A stretch of 64,000 bases of DNA from the NCBI GenBank assembly GCA_964614515.1, contig CAZTPJ010000003.1, positions 1-64,000 of the forward strand, written 5' to 3'. The position numbers were made by a program, and so were the translations under genes. Shown piece after piece: positions 43,426 through 52,503 of this stretch; within the stretch, counting starts at the first letter, position 1; every line of letters begins with the position of its first letter. Origin of the DNA: CAZTPJ01 sp964614515. GTDB lineage: Bacteria > Planctomycetota > Phycisphaerae > Phycisphaerales > UBA1924. The notes below the pieces were generated by a model, which saw only the letters and a list, made by a program, of their open reading frames with translations, was not told the DNA's origin and did no database searches.

Positions 43426-45245
43426 CCCGCGTCATGATCGTGGATCCTTCACCCCAGAGTCGTGGTTCGCTCGCGTCGGCGATGAAGCAGGTCGGGTGGG
43501 ACGTGATCGTCGCCGGTGGCGGCGCGGAGGCCGTGGCGTCGGCGAAAGCCTCGCGCCCGGAACTCGTGCTTCTGGATCACGATCTGAAGGACATGGATTC
43601 GCTGGCGGTGCTGAGCGCGATTGTGGCGGAGTTGGGGCAGGGCGGCGTGCGCATCGCGATGATGTCGCGCATGGCGCAGAAGGACCGTGTGGTCAAGGCG
43701 ATCAAGGCCGGGGCGTGCGACTACCTGGTGCGGGCCGTCGGGGAGGAAGCCCGCATCATCAAGCGCCTCGCGGCACAGGCGAGACTGAGCGGCGTGCGAC
43801 CGCGCGGCGGGTGTGACGGCGAATCGACGCCTTCGCGGGAAGACACAATGCACGCGGGGGTGCTCCTCGCGTCTGCGGGCGCGGCGACGATCGGCGACAT
43901 CACCCCGGGGAAGGCGCGTGAAGTCCTCAAGTCGCTCAAGCCGCTCATCGGCAAGTCCGCATTGCTCGATCGCATCGACAAATCCACCGAACTTCGGGCG
44001 CTGTCGCCGACGGTCAAGCAGGTGCTGGCGATGACCCTGCAAACGAGCGTCTCGACCGAGGAACTGGCGAAGGTCATCAAGCGCGACCAGGCCATCGCGA
44101 TCAAGATCCTGCGCATCGCCAACTCGGCGTTGTATGCCCACGGCGACCGCGTGGACACCATTCACAAGGCCATCATGCGCATCGGCACAGAGCAGATTCG
44201 CCAGGCCGTGCTCAACATTGCCGTCGTCGATCACTTCGGAGGTTCGACGGCCGGCGGGCGGATGCGATCGGACTGGTTCTGGGAGCACTCGATCGGCTGC
44301 GGCCTGCTGGCGGCGGCGATCGCGCGGCTCCGCGGACAGAAGCCCGAAGCGGTGGACGCGATGTTTACGGCCGGGCTGTTGCACGACATCGGGCGGATGA
44401 TTCTCGCGGAGACGCTTGGCGAGATGTATACGCGTGTGTTCGAGTGGTCGCGTCGGCTCGGGCTGCCGCTTGAGATCGTTGAAATGCGTCTACTGGGCGT
44501 GGATCACGCGGACCTTGCGGAACGTGTGCTTCGAGCCTGGAAGTTCCCGCCGGACCTGTTCGTGCCGATCGCGCTGCATCACCTGAGCGTCGCGAATATT
44601 CGCGCCCACGCGCCGTCGCGCGTTGAGGATGCGGCGACGATCGCGTTGGCCAATCGGCTCGCACACGCGATGGCGGTGGGCACCAGCGGCAACGACGCGA
44701 TCTACGATCTCGATGAGTTCATCGCGGCGCTGGACCTTGATGCGTACGCGGTGCTTGAGGTCGCCCAGCGCCTGCCGGATCAGGCCGCGGACCTGCGACT
44801 GGCGATGCTCACGCACACCAACGAGCAGCCGTCGGAGTCGGTGATTGACGGGCTGCGCCATCGCCTGGGCGAGGTGCGCCCGCTGTTTGTGCAGACCTCG
44901 CCGCAGGGCGTCGATGCCCTTCGGTTGTTCTGCGAGCGCGTCTGGCCTGGCGATCAGACGCAGGCGCCGAATGTCGCCATGGTCACGGTGCATAGCGACG
45001 CGGAGTGCGCGGCGGCCCTTGCACGAATCGCGCAGGATGAGTCCGCCGCGGGATGTGAACGATTGCCCGTGCTTGTCATCTCGCCGAACGGAAAACTTGG
45101 GTTTGACGAAAACGCCCTGGCCGGGCGTCGCGCGGTGAGAATGGCCTCACCCCTGGAAGTTCATCGCTTCATCGACGCGCTCGCCACGCTCCTGGCCCCT
45201 GAACCGGCGGCCGTGGCGGAATCGTCCCCGGCCATCGCGGCCTGA
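43422..45245 (+). CDS. Receiver-HDOD signalling protein
   Basis: 607 residues. An N-terminal response-regulator receiver (about 1-120) has VMIVDPSP and LVLLDHD with Asp52 as the likely phosphosite; the usual Lys is Arg in DYLVRA, so it may be weakly active or atypical. An HDOD domain (about 170-390) follows with IKILRIANSALY, FTAGLLHDIGRM and IALHHLS. HDOD proteins relay stress, motility or c-di-GMP signals without HD hydrolysis. The C-terminus (about 460-600) resembles a second receiver-like fold. It starts inside the pseudokinase gene by an ATGA overlap. Confidence 0.85.
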   Translation: MTRVMIVDPSPQSRGSLASAMKQVGWDVIVAGGGAEAVASAKASRPELVLLDHDLKDMDSLAVLSAIVAELGQGGVRIAMMSRMAQKDRVVKAIKAGACDYLVRAVGEEARIIKRLAAQARLSGVRPRGGCDGESTPSREDTMHAGVLLASAGAATIGDITPGKAREVLKSLKPLIGKSALLDRIDKSTELRALSPTVKQVLAMTLQTSVSTEELAKVIKRDQAIAIKILRIANSALYAHGDRVDTIHKAIMRIGTEQIRQAVLNIAVVDHFGGSTAGGRMRSDWFWEHSIGCGLLAAAIARLRGQKPEAVDAMFTAGLLHDIGRMILAETLGEMYTRVFEWSRRLGLPLEIVEMRLLGVDHADLAERVLRAWKFPPDLFVPIALHHLSVANIRAHAPSRVEDAATIALANRLAHAMAVGTSGNDAIYDLDEFIAALDLDAYAVLEVAQRLPDQAADLRLAMLTHTNEQPSESVIDGLRHRLGEVRPLFVQTSPQGVDALRLFCERVWPGDQTQAPNVAMVTVHSDAECAAALARIAQDESAAGCERLPVLVISPNGKLGFDENALAGRRAVRMASPLEVHRFIDALATLLAPEPAAVAESSPAIAA

Positions 45246-45278
45246 CCCCGGAACCCCGCCCACATGCCTCCCGGAATG

Positions 45279-45297
45279 TGGTATGATGACCATACCA
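45279..45297. promoter_or_regulatory. Inverted repeat upstream of the FG-GAP gene
   Basis: TGGTATG (45279-45285) and CATACCA (45291-45297) flank five bases. The palindrome ends six bases before GGGAGGA (45301-45307), the ribosome binding site of the gene at 45315. It may be an operator or an RNA stem that controls access to the ribosome binding site. Its sequence is not repeated elsewhere in the window as far as I can see. Confidence 0.45.
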
Positions 45298-45314
45298 CCC
45301 GGGAGGATTTTCAC

Positions 45315-47036
45315 ATGACAACCGCAGCAAGTTCGCTTTGCACGGTGATCGCTTTGCTGCTCGCAAGCGCGGGTCTGGCGGAAGCGCAGCCTGACGGTGC
45401 CCTGGTATATGTCGAAGCCAACCACGGCCTGTCGCAGCCGCGATGGGAGGGCGGGCGATCGGCCCTCGTGCTGGCTGACATCAACCGCGATGGGTTCATC
45501 GACATTCTCACCGTCGGCGATCACGGCTCGCCATTTATCAACACGAACATGGCCGGAATCACCGTCTGGTTCGGCGATGGTAATGGAAGCTGGAGCGCGT
45601 ATCAGACGGGCAACTTCGGCTATGGCGGCCTTGATGTCGCCGATGCCAACAACGACGGCCTGCTTGATGTAGCCTATGGCATTCATCACAACTACTCAAC
45701 CAATGACTTCGGCGATCAAGTGCTGGAAGTCGCTCTCGGCGATGGCACGGGCCGGAATTGGACGCCGTGGGATCAGGGTCTCGGTCACGATGGTCAGACT
45801 TGGGGCATGTTTGGTACGGCCTTTCTCGACTTTGATGGTGATGGCTGGCTTGATGTCGCGTCGGTGTCCTTCGGGTGTTGCGACGGCGTGCATGTGTACC
45901 GCAACAATCGCGATGGCACATGGCGCCGCGAATGGGGCTTTCTCGGCGGAAACTCCGCGATGGATGTTTCCGTTGGGGACATTGATCGCGATGGCTATCC
46001 GGACTTCGCCGTCGCGCATCAGAATGGCACGGTGTATGCCAACAACGGCGGCGGCGGGCACTTCACCGTTGCGGATCTGGGTCTGTCGCCGATTGGTCTG
46101 CTCGGGCGGCGCGGCCCGTGGCTGGCGGATGTTGATGGCGATGGCTATGACGACTTGTCGATGGTGAACTCCAACGGCGGTGTCGAGTTCTATCGACGGC
46201 TCGCGGGGCCGTGGGTGCTGTCGAGCGCGGGGCTTCCGGCCGTGGGCGGATATTCCGTCACCCGTCTGGTGGACATGGATGGAGATGGGCTTCTCGATCT
46301 GGTCGCCTTCGGTGCCGGCACGCTCACGATCTGGAAGGGCGACGGCGGCGGCACATGGACCCACATTCACGAGTTCAATGTTCCCGCGCCGGGAACCTAT
46401 TCCGCGATCGCCATCGCGGACATTGATCGCTCGGGACAGCCGGACATCGCGCTAGTCAGTCGGCGGCAGACGGGCACGTTTTCATCGGTGAATGAACTTC
46501 GCGTGTTCCGCGAAGCAACGGCCGCGTCGGAACTTTCCATTCGCATCACGTCGCCGACGGTGAATCAGGTGATTCGCGGCGAGGGCGGGACGATGTTTGA
46601 CTGGATCACGGAGGTTCCCGGCGGCGTGCCGTCGCGCGTGCGGCTGGAGTTGTCGCCCGATGGGCCGAGTGGGCCGTGGACGATCATCGCCGATGACCTG
46701 CCCGATGTCGGACGGCATCAGATGATTCTGCCGCTGTATCGTGAGAGCGATGAAGCGCATCTTCGCGCGACGGTGTATGCGGGTGTGGAAGCGGCATCGG
46801 ACGTGGTTGGGCCGCTCCTGATTCGCACGAGTACGCCGTGTTATGCGGATTGCGACTGGTTCCTGGGCATGGCCGCGTTGGATGTTTTTGACTTCCTCTG
46901 CTTCGGCAATCTCTTCAATCAACAACGTCCATATGCCTGCAACTGCGACATCAGCACTGGTCTGAACGTGTGCGATATCTTTGACTTCTTGTGCTTTGGC
47001 AATGAGTTCGCGTTCCCCGCGCCGGCGTGCCCGTGA
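45315..47036 (+). CDS. Secreted FG-GAP/VCBS beta-propeller protein with cysteine-rich tail
   Basis: 573 residues. The ATG follows GGGAGGA and opens a signal peptide (ending AEAQ). At least seven FG-GAP/VCBS-type repeats are present with calcium loops such as DINRDGFIDIL, DANNDGLLDVAYG, DFDGDGWLDVA, DIDRDGYPDFAV, DVDGDGYDDLS and DMDGDGLLDLV, forming an integrin-like beta-propeller (about 30-400). A beta-sandwich region with ISPTVNQV-like text follows, then the shared 62-residue tail (from 46839). It is likely to be a cell-surface or secreted binding protein. Confidence 0.88.
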   Translation: MTTAASSLCTVIALLLASAGLAEAQPDGALVYVEANHGLSQPRWEGGRSALVLADINRDGFIDILTVGDHGSPFINTNMAGITVWFGDGNGSWSAYQTGNFGYGGLDVADANNDGLLDVAYGIHHNYSTNDFGDQVLEVALGDGTGRNWTPWDQGLGHDGQTWGMFGTAFLDFDGDGWLDVASVSFGCCDGVHVYRNNRDGTWRREWGFLGGNSAMDVSVGDIDRDGYPDFAVAHQNGTVYANNGGGGHFTVADLGLSPIGLLGRRGPWLADVDGDGYDDLSMVNSNGGVEFYRRLAGPWVLSSAGLPAVGGYSVTRLVDMDGDGLLDLVAFGAGTLTIWKGDGGGTWTHIHEFNVPAPGTYSAIAIADIDRSGQPDIALVSRRQTGTFSSVNELRVFREATAASELSIRITSPTVNQVIRGEGGTMFDWITEVPGGVPSRVRLELSPDGPSGPWTIIADDLPDVGRHQMILPLYRESDEAHLRATVYAGVEAASDVVGPLLIRTSTPCYADCDWFLGMAALDVFDFLCFGNLFNQQRPYACNCDISTGLNVCDIFDFLCFGNEFAFPAPACP

Positions 47037-47065
47037 GCGGGATCAGAACGTCGCAGGTTCAAGAG

Positions 47066-47175
47066 AGTTGTACGCAGAGATCGCAAAGATCGCGCAGAGT
47101 TCACGGAGAACAAGACCTCAGTGTCTCTGCTCCGCGGCCTCTGCGAATTCTTCGCGATCTCTGCGTACTTTCTTC
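47066..47175. repeat. Large imperfect inverted repeat of the CGCAGAGATCGC family
   Basis: The left arm GTACGCAGAGATCGCAAAG... (from 47068) faces the right arm ...TTCGCGATCTCTGCGTAC (to about 47172) around a centre near 47120. Together they form a hairpin of about 45-base arms between two converging genes, the FG-GAP protein and homogentisate dioxygenase. It could act as a bidirectional terminator in RNA. Single-orientation copies occur at 32835-33065 and 57605-57735. Confidence 0.85.
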
Positions 47176-47194
47176 ATCGTGCGCGGCACACCGA

Positions 47195-48517
47195 TCACGC
47201 GCCCCAGACGTTGGCCGTCTTGCCGTGGTCCTGGCTCTCGATCGGTCGCGGCGCGAAGTGCTCATCGCGCCAACTCTGCGGATAGTTCGCGTCGTCAAAA
47301 TCCAGCGCGGCCTTGGTCGGGAACAGCGGGCGGAACGTGTCGCACATCACCGCGAGTTCGTTGGTGAACTTCGCGCCGAGGCTCTTCTCGACCGTGCCCG
47401 GGTGCGGGCCGTGCGGAATGCCCTGCGGATGCAGCGAGATCGAGCCGACTTCGATCCCCCGCCGCGCCTTGTAGTTGCCCTCGACGTAATACAACACTTC
47501 ATCGGAGTCGATGTTCGAGTGGTTGTACGGCACGGGAATGGCCTCGGGATGCCAGTCCAACATGCGCGGGCAGAACGAACAGATGACGAAGTTGTGCGCC
47601 TCGAACGTCTGATGAATCGGCGGCGGCATGTGCAGTTTGCCGGTGATGGGCATGAAGTCGTCGATGTTGAAGATGTACGGGTAATAGCAGCCGTCCCAGC
47701 CGACGACATCGAGCGGGTGATACGGATAGACATACGAATGCACGAGGTTGCGGGCCTTGATGCGCACCTCAAACTCGCCGGCCTCATCAAACGTGAGGGG
47801 CAGTTCCGGCACGCGAAGGTCGCGTTCGCAATACGGCGAGTGTTCGAGAAACTGCGATGTCTTCTTGCTGATGTATCGCGGGGGGGGGAGGATGTGCGAG
47901 CCGTTGGCCGTCTCGATGCACAGGAACTTGCCAAATGGCATGTCGGCGGGGGGCACGCGCTGGGCCGAGACATCGCCGTTGGCCGAGACATCCGACGCGA
48001 CGGCGCTGATGCGATTGGCCGCGGATTGCAGCGGTTCAAACTCCATGCGATACACCACGCCCTTGGGAATGATGATGTAGTCGCGCGGCCCGAACTTGAG
48101 CGTGCCAAACGTGGAGTACAACGTACCCGAGCCGAAATGGATGAACAGGCATTCATCGCCCTGGCCGTTCTTGTAGTGATACGTCATCTGTTCCTTGGGC
48201 ACGCAGACGGACATTTCGCAGTCGGCGTTTCCGAAGAGGATGACGCGCCCTGTGACGGGATCGCCGTGGGGCTTCATGGGCGCGGTCTTGAGGTGGCGCA
48301 TGCGCATCACCTCCTGCTCGACATACTCGGGCGTGGTGGAATACAGCCGCTTCCACCCCGTCACCTGCGTGGGCGGGTGAATGTGATACATCGTCGATGT
48401 CGGGCCGACAAACCCCTCGGTCCCGAAGAGTTCCTCGGAATACAGCCGACCATCGGGGCGGCGAAACTGCGTGTGGCGATGCTTGGGCAGCGAACCGAGT
48501 TTGAAGTAGTAAGGCAT
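47195..48517 (-). CDS. hmgA: Homogentisate 1,2-dioxygenase
   Basis: 440 residues. The cupin enzyme opens the homogentisate ring in tyrosine/phenylalanine breakdown using Fe(II) and O2. Visible family text: MPYYFKLGSLPKHRHTQF at the start, GFVGPTSTMYHIHPPTQV, YIIIPKGVVYRMEFE and, near the C-terminus, NHSNIDSDEVLYYVEGNY with an Fe-binding His and Glu, then GIPHGPHPGT with the second His. The ATG at 48517 follows AGGAG at seven bases. No other tyrosine-catabolism genes lie next to it. It converges with the FG-GAP gene. Confidence 0.93.
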   Translation of the reverse strand: MPYYFKLGSLPKHRHTQFRRPDGRLYSEELFGTEGFVGPTSTMYHIHPPTQVTGWKRLYSTTPEYVEQEVMRMRHLKTAPMKPHGDPVTGRVILFGNADCEMSVCVPKEQMTYHYKNGQGDECLFIHFGSGTLYSTFGTLKFGPRDYIIIPKGVVYRMEFEPLQSAANRISAVASDVSANGDVSAQRVPPADMPFGKFLCIETANGSHILPPPRYISKKTSQFLEHSPYCERDLRVPELPLTFDEAGEFEVRIKARNLVHSYVYPYHPLDVVGWDGCYYPYIFNIDDFMPITGKLHMPPPIHQTFEAHNFVICSFCPRMLDWHPEAIPVPYNHSNIDSDEVLYYVEGNYKARRGIEVGSISLHPQGIPHGPHPGTVEKSLGAKFTNELAVMCDTFRPLFPTKAALDFDDANYPQSWRDEHFAPRPIESQDHGKTANVWGA

Positions 48518-48601
48518 ATGGGGTCTCCTGTGCGCGTCGAGAGGCTTGAACAGGCGTCCTTCCCCGTTCCCTGTCACTCACTTGGAATCATACGCGCCGG
48601 G

Positions 48602-49417
48602 TCACGGCCGCAGGCCGCGCTCGACCTTCTCCCGCAGTTCGAGGGCCATCTCCCCTCGATCGCCGGATTCATCGAGCCATCGCAAGTGTTCTTGTCGGGC
48701 CTGCCCGGCGTCGCTGACGGCCATCGCCAGCAGCGCCATGCGCATGGCCGTGGGCTGGGCATCGAGCGACGATGCGAAGTCCGCAACCTGCGCGGCCTCG
48801 GCATCTCGCCCGCCAGCGAGCAGCGCGGCGTAGACCGTTGCGCAGCGATCGCGAAAATACGCGGCGGCAACCTCGGCCGCACGCTGCGGCGACCAGCCCA
48901 GCGCGGGCGATTCCGCCTGACGCAGAAAGCCCTGCACGTTGGCGTGCAGGCCGCGCACGGCCATGACCGGATCGGGGAACCACTTCGCCAGATCGGCCCA
49001 TCGTCCGGCCTCGCGCAGGATTTGTGTGAACAACCCGCGCAGCGGAAACATCACGGCCAGGGATCGCGGGTCGGATTCCATTCGCAGCAGCCACTCGATC
49101 GTTCGGCCGGAGTCGCCAAGCACGATGTTGAGTCCGGCCCAGTCGCGCACGAGATCGAGATCGCCCGGCGGCGGTCCCTCCGCCCCCCCCGCCGAATCGC
49201 GCCACCGCGCGACGCGCCGACGCATCGCGTCGCTCTCTCGCATCAGCCGCGCAAGCAACCCGGCCAGCAGCGCTGCACGTCCGCCGCGGAGCATCCCGCC
49301 CGACGCACCCAGATCTTCCCAGAGCGATTCCACCAGATCGCCGGCCGCGTCGAGCAGGCCATCGTCGATCATGCCCCGAATCGCCCCGTGGCGTTCACGA
49401 TACTCTGCGAACTCCAT
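48602..49417 (-). CDS. Alpha-helical hypothetical protein
   Basis: 271 residues starting MEFAEYRERHGAIRGMID. It is almost wholly alpha-helical, Ala/Leu/Arg-rich, with helix-pair rhythm (AAGDLVESLWEDLG, LREAGRWADLAKWF, GRDAEAAQVADFAS), suggesting a TPR-like or other solenoid fold. It has no signal peptide and no enzyme motif. It lies 84 bases upstream of hmgA on the same strand. I do not recognise the family. Confidence 0.65.
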   Translation of the reverse strand: MEFAEYRERHGAIRGMIDDGLLDAAGDLVESLWEDLGASGGMLRGGRAALLAGLLARLMRESDAMRRRVARWRDSAGGAEGPPPGDLDLVRDWAGLNIVLGDSGRTIEWLLRMESDPRSLAVMFPLRGLFTQILREAGRWADLAKWFPDPVMAVRGLHANVQGFLRQAESPALGWSPQRAAEVAAAYFRDRCATVYAALLAGGRDAEAAQVADFASSLDAQPTAMRMALLAMAVSDAGQARQEHLRWLDESGDRGEMALELREKVERGLRP

Positions 49418-49439
49418 GATGGGACACTATGCGCGCCAT

Positions 49440-49620
49440 CGCGTGGCATGGGCAAGGCGCTTCGCCTTGCCCGTGCGAGAGTTCAAGCGCGACTGTGCAT
49501 CAATCGAGCGCCAGACAGGCATGCACCCGAGGCGCGTGGCATGGGCAAGGCGCTTCGCCTTGCCCGTGTCACACGCACGCCCGCACGGGCAAGCCTGCTG
49601 GCTTGCCCATGCCACGCGGC
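49440..49620. repeat. Three copies of the GGCATGGGCAAGGCGCTTCGCC palindromic element
   Basis: Two direct copies of GTGGCATGGGCAAGGCGCTT (each with the internal hairpin GGCAAGGCG-CTT-CGCCTTGCC) at about 49441-49472 and 49537-49568, and one inverted relative at about 49583-49619 (GGGCAAGCC-TGCT-GGCTTGCCC then ATGCCACGC). The second and third form an inverted pair. They fill the spacer between the helical protein gene and the tail-bearing propeller gene. Confidence 0.88.
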
Positions 49621-49691
49621 GCAAGAAAACGCGCCGGGATGCAGAGTCCCGGCGCGAAGGCAGTCATCAGATGATGTCGAACGCTCTTCGC

Positions 49692-50618
49692 TTATGGGCA
49701 CCCGGCGTTGAACGCGTTGCCGAAGCACAGGAAGTCGAAGATGTCGCAGACGCCCAGGCCCGTCGTTGTGTCGCAATCACACGCATACGGATCGCCTGCG
49801 GCGAAACGATTGCCGAAGCAGAGGAAGTCGAAGATGTCCAGCACGCCCACGCCGGTGCTGGTGTCGCAGTCGGCATAGCACGGCGGCGGGCCAGAGCCGA
49901 CAAAGGCCATGCCGCGATAGTCGCCGCCGACGGCACCGATCAGCGTGGCGTTGCCGGTGGCTGGATCGACACGCTTGAGGTTCGTGCGAAGGACATACAT
50001 GTTCCCGGCATCGTCGAACTCGACGGTTTGATTGTCATCAGGAATGCCCACGCCCCCAACAACCAGTGCCTGACCCGTGTTGCGGTCGATTCGTGAGATG
50101 ACGTTCGACAGCACGCTTACGCCCCACAATTGGCCGTTGGAGTCACACGCCAAGCCTTGGATGTCCGTGCGCCCTGTTGACCCGATCGGCAAGAACAAGC
50201 CGTTGGTCACGTCTACTTGTCCAAGGAAGTCAGGTCCACCCTGATCCACGATGACGAAGAGGCGGCCGTCGGAATCAAAAGCCATGCCGCGAACGGTGGC
50301 GTTGGCGGGCACACCGCCAAGCGGTGCGACCCGTGTCGCGGCACCCGTGGCCGAGTCAACGGTGTACAGGTCTGAGAAGCTGTTGGGGCTTTGGAACAAG
50401 AAGGAGAATGCCCAGATCTGGCCGTTCGGATCAGCGGCAGCGGCGTTCCACTGCACGCCTCCCGACGATCCAACGATCGAAACGGCACCATTGGTGAGGT
50501 CAATGGTGCTCAACGTACCGTTGAACTGAAGGCCGTACAACGTGCCCTGGGCACAGGCCTGCCCCGCGACGATCGCCAACGATGCGACTGCCAAAACTCG
50601 AATTCGAGACCCGATCAT
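49692..50618 (-). CDS. Secreted beta-propeller-like protein with cysteine-rich tail
   Basis: 308 residues starting MIGSRIRVLAVASLAIVAGQACAQ, eight bases after AGGAG; a signal peptide precedes GTLYGLQFNG. Short repeats such as STIDLTNGAV, YTVDSATGAATRVAPL, SRIDRNTGQALVVGG and KRVDPATGNATLIGAV form a propeller of the DUF4394/PQQ-like kind. The shared tail occupies 49695-49880. It is a paralogue of the gene at 52504-53415 and separated from it by the S8 protease, all on the same strand. A weak promoter may lie at 50763-50792 (TTGACA, 18 bases, TACGGT). It is probably a surface or secreted binding protein. Confidence 0.82.
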   Translation of the reverse strand: MIGSRIRVLAVASLAIVAGQACAQGTLYGLQFNGTLSTIDLTNGAVSIVGSSGGVQWNAAAADPNGQIWAFSFLFQSPNSFSDLYTVDSATGAATRVAPLGGVPANATVRGMAFDSDGRLFVIVDQGGPDFLGQVDVTNGLFLPIGSTGRTDIQGLACDSNGQLWGVSVLSNVISRIDRNTGQALVVGGVGIPDDNQTVEFDDAGNMYVLRTNLKRVDPATGNATLIGAVGGDYRGMAFVGSGPPPCYADCDTSTGVGVLDIFDFLCFGNRFAAGDPYACDCDTTTGLGVCDIFDFLCFGNAFNAGCP

Positions 50619-50762
50619 GAGTGCTGCTCCTCTCAGCCGCGCTTGGTCCGTCGAAACACTCGCCAGGCCTGGCGCGGAGTTTCCGATTCCGGGCGGGTGA
50701 TTCGACGGAATGCGATGTCAACGCCCCCGAACGAGTACTCCCCACGCACGGACATGGCATGT

Positions 50763-50792
50763 ACCGTACCAGATGCACCCGTCCCGTGTCAA
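50763..50792 (-). promoter_or_regulatory. Possible promoter before the propeller-like gene
   Basis: On the minus strand TTGACA (50787-50792) is followed by an 18-base spacer and TACGGT (50763-50768), about 145 bases before the start codon at 50618. The -35 is perfect but the -10 is weak, and the TACGGTAC part is itself palindromic. It may drive the gene at 49692-50618. Confidence 0.35.
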
Positions 50793-50866
50793 GCCCCCGT
50801 GAACCTGTCGATTCCAAGCCGGCGCGGATGACGCGACGACTGGTCCGCTCGACCATCGGACCGCCA

Positions 50867-52501
50867 TTAGTCACACCCGGCGTTGAACGCGTTGCCGAAG
50901 CACAGGAAGTCAAAGACATCGCATACGGCGGGACCGGACACCACGTCGCAGTCGCAGGCAAAGCGCGAGCCTGACTCGAAGGCGTTGCCAAAGCACAGAA
51001 AGTCGAAGATGTCCAGCACGCCACGGCCCGATGATCCATCGCAGTCCGCGTAGCAATCATCCGCCAGAGACGACGCCGCGTCGGCAATGCCGTATCCGCG
51101 AACGAACAACGGATCGGGTCGGCCGTGTTGACGCTGTTCGGATGCCGCGTTGAACATCAAGCCGCGAAGTCGTGCGATGTCCCAGTGCGGCCGGGCGCTG
51201 AGCAGGCACGCGGCCGCGCCGGCGATCAGCGGTGTGGCCATTGATGTACCGCTGGGGTTTGAGAAGCCTGCATCATCGCCCGCGTCAACGGTCCACGTTC
51301 GCGCTCCGCGGGCCATGAGTTCAGGCTTGATGCGTCCGTCGGCCGTGGGACCATCGGAAGAAAAGCCCACGGTGCTGCCCTCGCTGCTGACCGCGCCGAC
51401 GGTGATGACATCAAACGCATCGGCGGGCGCGATGAGGTTCGATGTCATCGGGTTCGCGTCGTGTCCGCGATTGCCCGCCGCCGTCACGCACACCACGCCG
51501 TTCTGCGTCGCGATGTTGACGGCGATGGTGGTGACGGCCGTGGCGCCGTTGAGTTGCGACTGGGTGTACCAGTCGATGTATCCAAGCGATGAGGTGGCGA
51601 TGTCGCCGCCGTGAAACTCGATGAACTCGAGGCCGGCGACGTAGAAGTCTTCCTCCTGCGGGACCTCCTGCGTGATGTCCTCGGTCTTGCACAGGATGTA
51701 TGACGCGCCGGGCGCTGCGCCGACGAGTTCACCGGGGAGATAGGCAGCCAGCGCACCGAGAATCAGCGTGCCGTGGACATGTTGATCGGGATGATCGCCC
51801 GGCTGCGGCGAGGTGGTGGGGTCATCATCGACGAAGTCGTACTCGGCGATGACATGGAGCGGATTGGCGGGATGGTTGAACGCGAGGTGCGTGCGTTTGA
51901 ATCCCGTGTCAAGGATGCCGATGATGATGCCATCACCGGTGAAGCCCATGTCGTGCAGCGGGACGATGCCAATCTGGTCGAGTTGTTCGGTGGCGAGGCC
52001 GTGGTGGCCGTCAGCGCCGCTTGCGCGATCGTGGCGGAACGCAGGCGTCGAACGGATGCGCACGCCGACCGGCTCGATGCGAACAACACGTGGAAGCGAA
52101 CGAAGCAGCGCGATCTGTTGCTGCTCATCGGCCGTGGCATCGAGTTCCACGCTGACGGCGTTGAGCCATCGACTGACGACGCGGATGCGAACTCCCATCG
52201 CGCTCACGGCGTCGATGTGCGCTGTCGGCACGGGAAGATCGCGCTCATCGACGAGTCCCGGTGCGGATCGGCGCAGTCGCCGCCGTTCCAAGGCTCGCGC
52301 TGGATATGACGCGCCCAACTCGGCAAGCGCCGCTTCGCGCACCGCGGGCGCCATGTCCCCCTTGTCCGCGAAGTAGACCCACACCACCCGCGCGGATGGA
52401 CGATCATCGCCGCCAAGCGCTTCACCCACGGCCGACACCAGCAACGCACTTGCGACCGCAAGCCCCCACATTGATGCAAGGCGTACGTCAGCGCAGACCA
52501 T
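50867..52501 (-). CDS. Secreted S8 (subtilisin-like) serine protease with cysteine-rich tail
   Basis: 544 residues from the ATG at 52501 (MVCADVR), two bases after the upstream stop. A signal peptide is followed by a pro-region (about 30-160) with an inhibitor-like fold. The S8 triad is intact: Asp198 in GILDTGF, His243 in HVHGT and Ser420 in SGTSMATP. The shared 62-residue tail follows at 50870-51055. It may process other secreted proteins or degrade extracellular protein. It lies between two paralogous propeller genes that also carry the tail. A longer start overlapping the upstream gene is less likely. Confidence 0.9.
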   Translation of the reverse strand: MVCADVRLASMWGLAVASALLVSAVGEALGGDDRPSARVVWVYFADKGDMAPAVREAALAELGASYPARALERRRLRRSAPGLVDERDLPVPTAHIDAVSAMGVRIRVVSRWLNAVSVELDATADEQQQIALLRSLPRVVRIEPVGVRIRSTPAFRHDRASGADGHHGLATEQLDQIGIVPLHDMGFTGDGIIIGILDTGFKRTHLAFNHPANPLHVIAEYDFVDDDPTTSPQPGDHPDQHVHGTLILGALAAYLPGELVGAAPGASYILCKTEDITQEVPQEEDFYVAGLEFIEFHGGDIATSSLGYIDWYTQSQLNGATAVTTIAVNIATQNGVVCVTAAGNRGHDANPMTSNLIAPADAFDVITVGAVSSEGSTVGFSSDGPTADGRIKPELMARGARTWTVDAGDDAGFSNPSGTSMATPLIAGAAACLLSARPHWDIARLRGLMFNAASEQRQHGRPDPLFVRGYGIADAASSLADDCYADCDGSSGRGVLDIFDFLCFGNAFESGSRFACDCDVVSGPAVCDVFDFLCFGNAFNAGCD

Positions 52502-52503
52502 CG

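Noticed and set aside
47027..49711. Plus-strand 894-codon frame across hmgA and the helical protein
   Set aside because: It is antisense to homogentisate dioxygenase, which has clear motifs and a ribosome binding site, and covers two genes and repeats.
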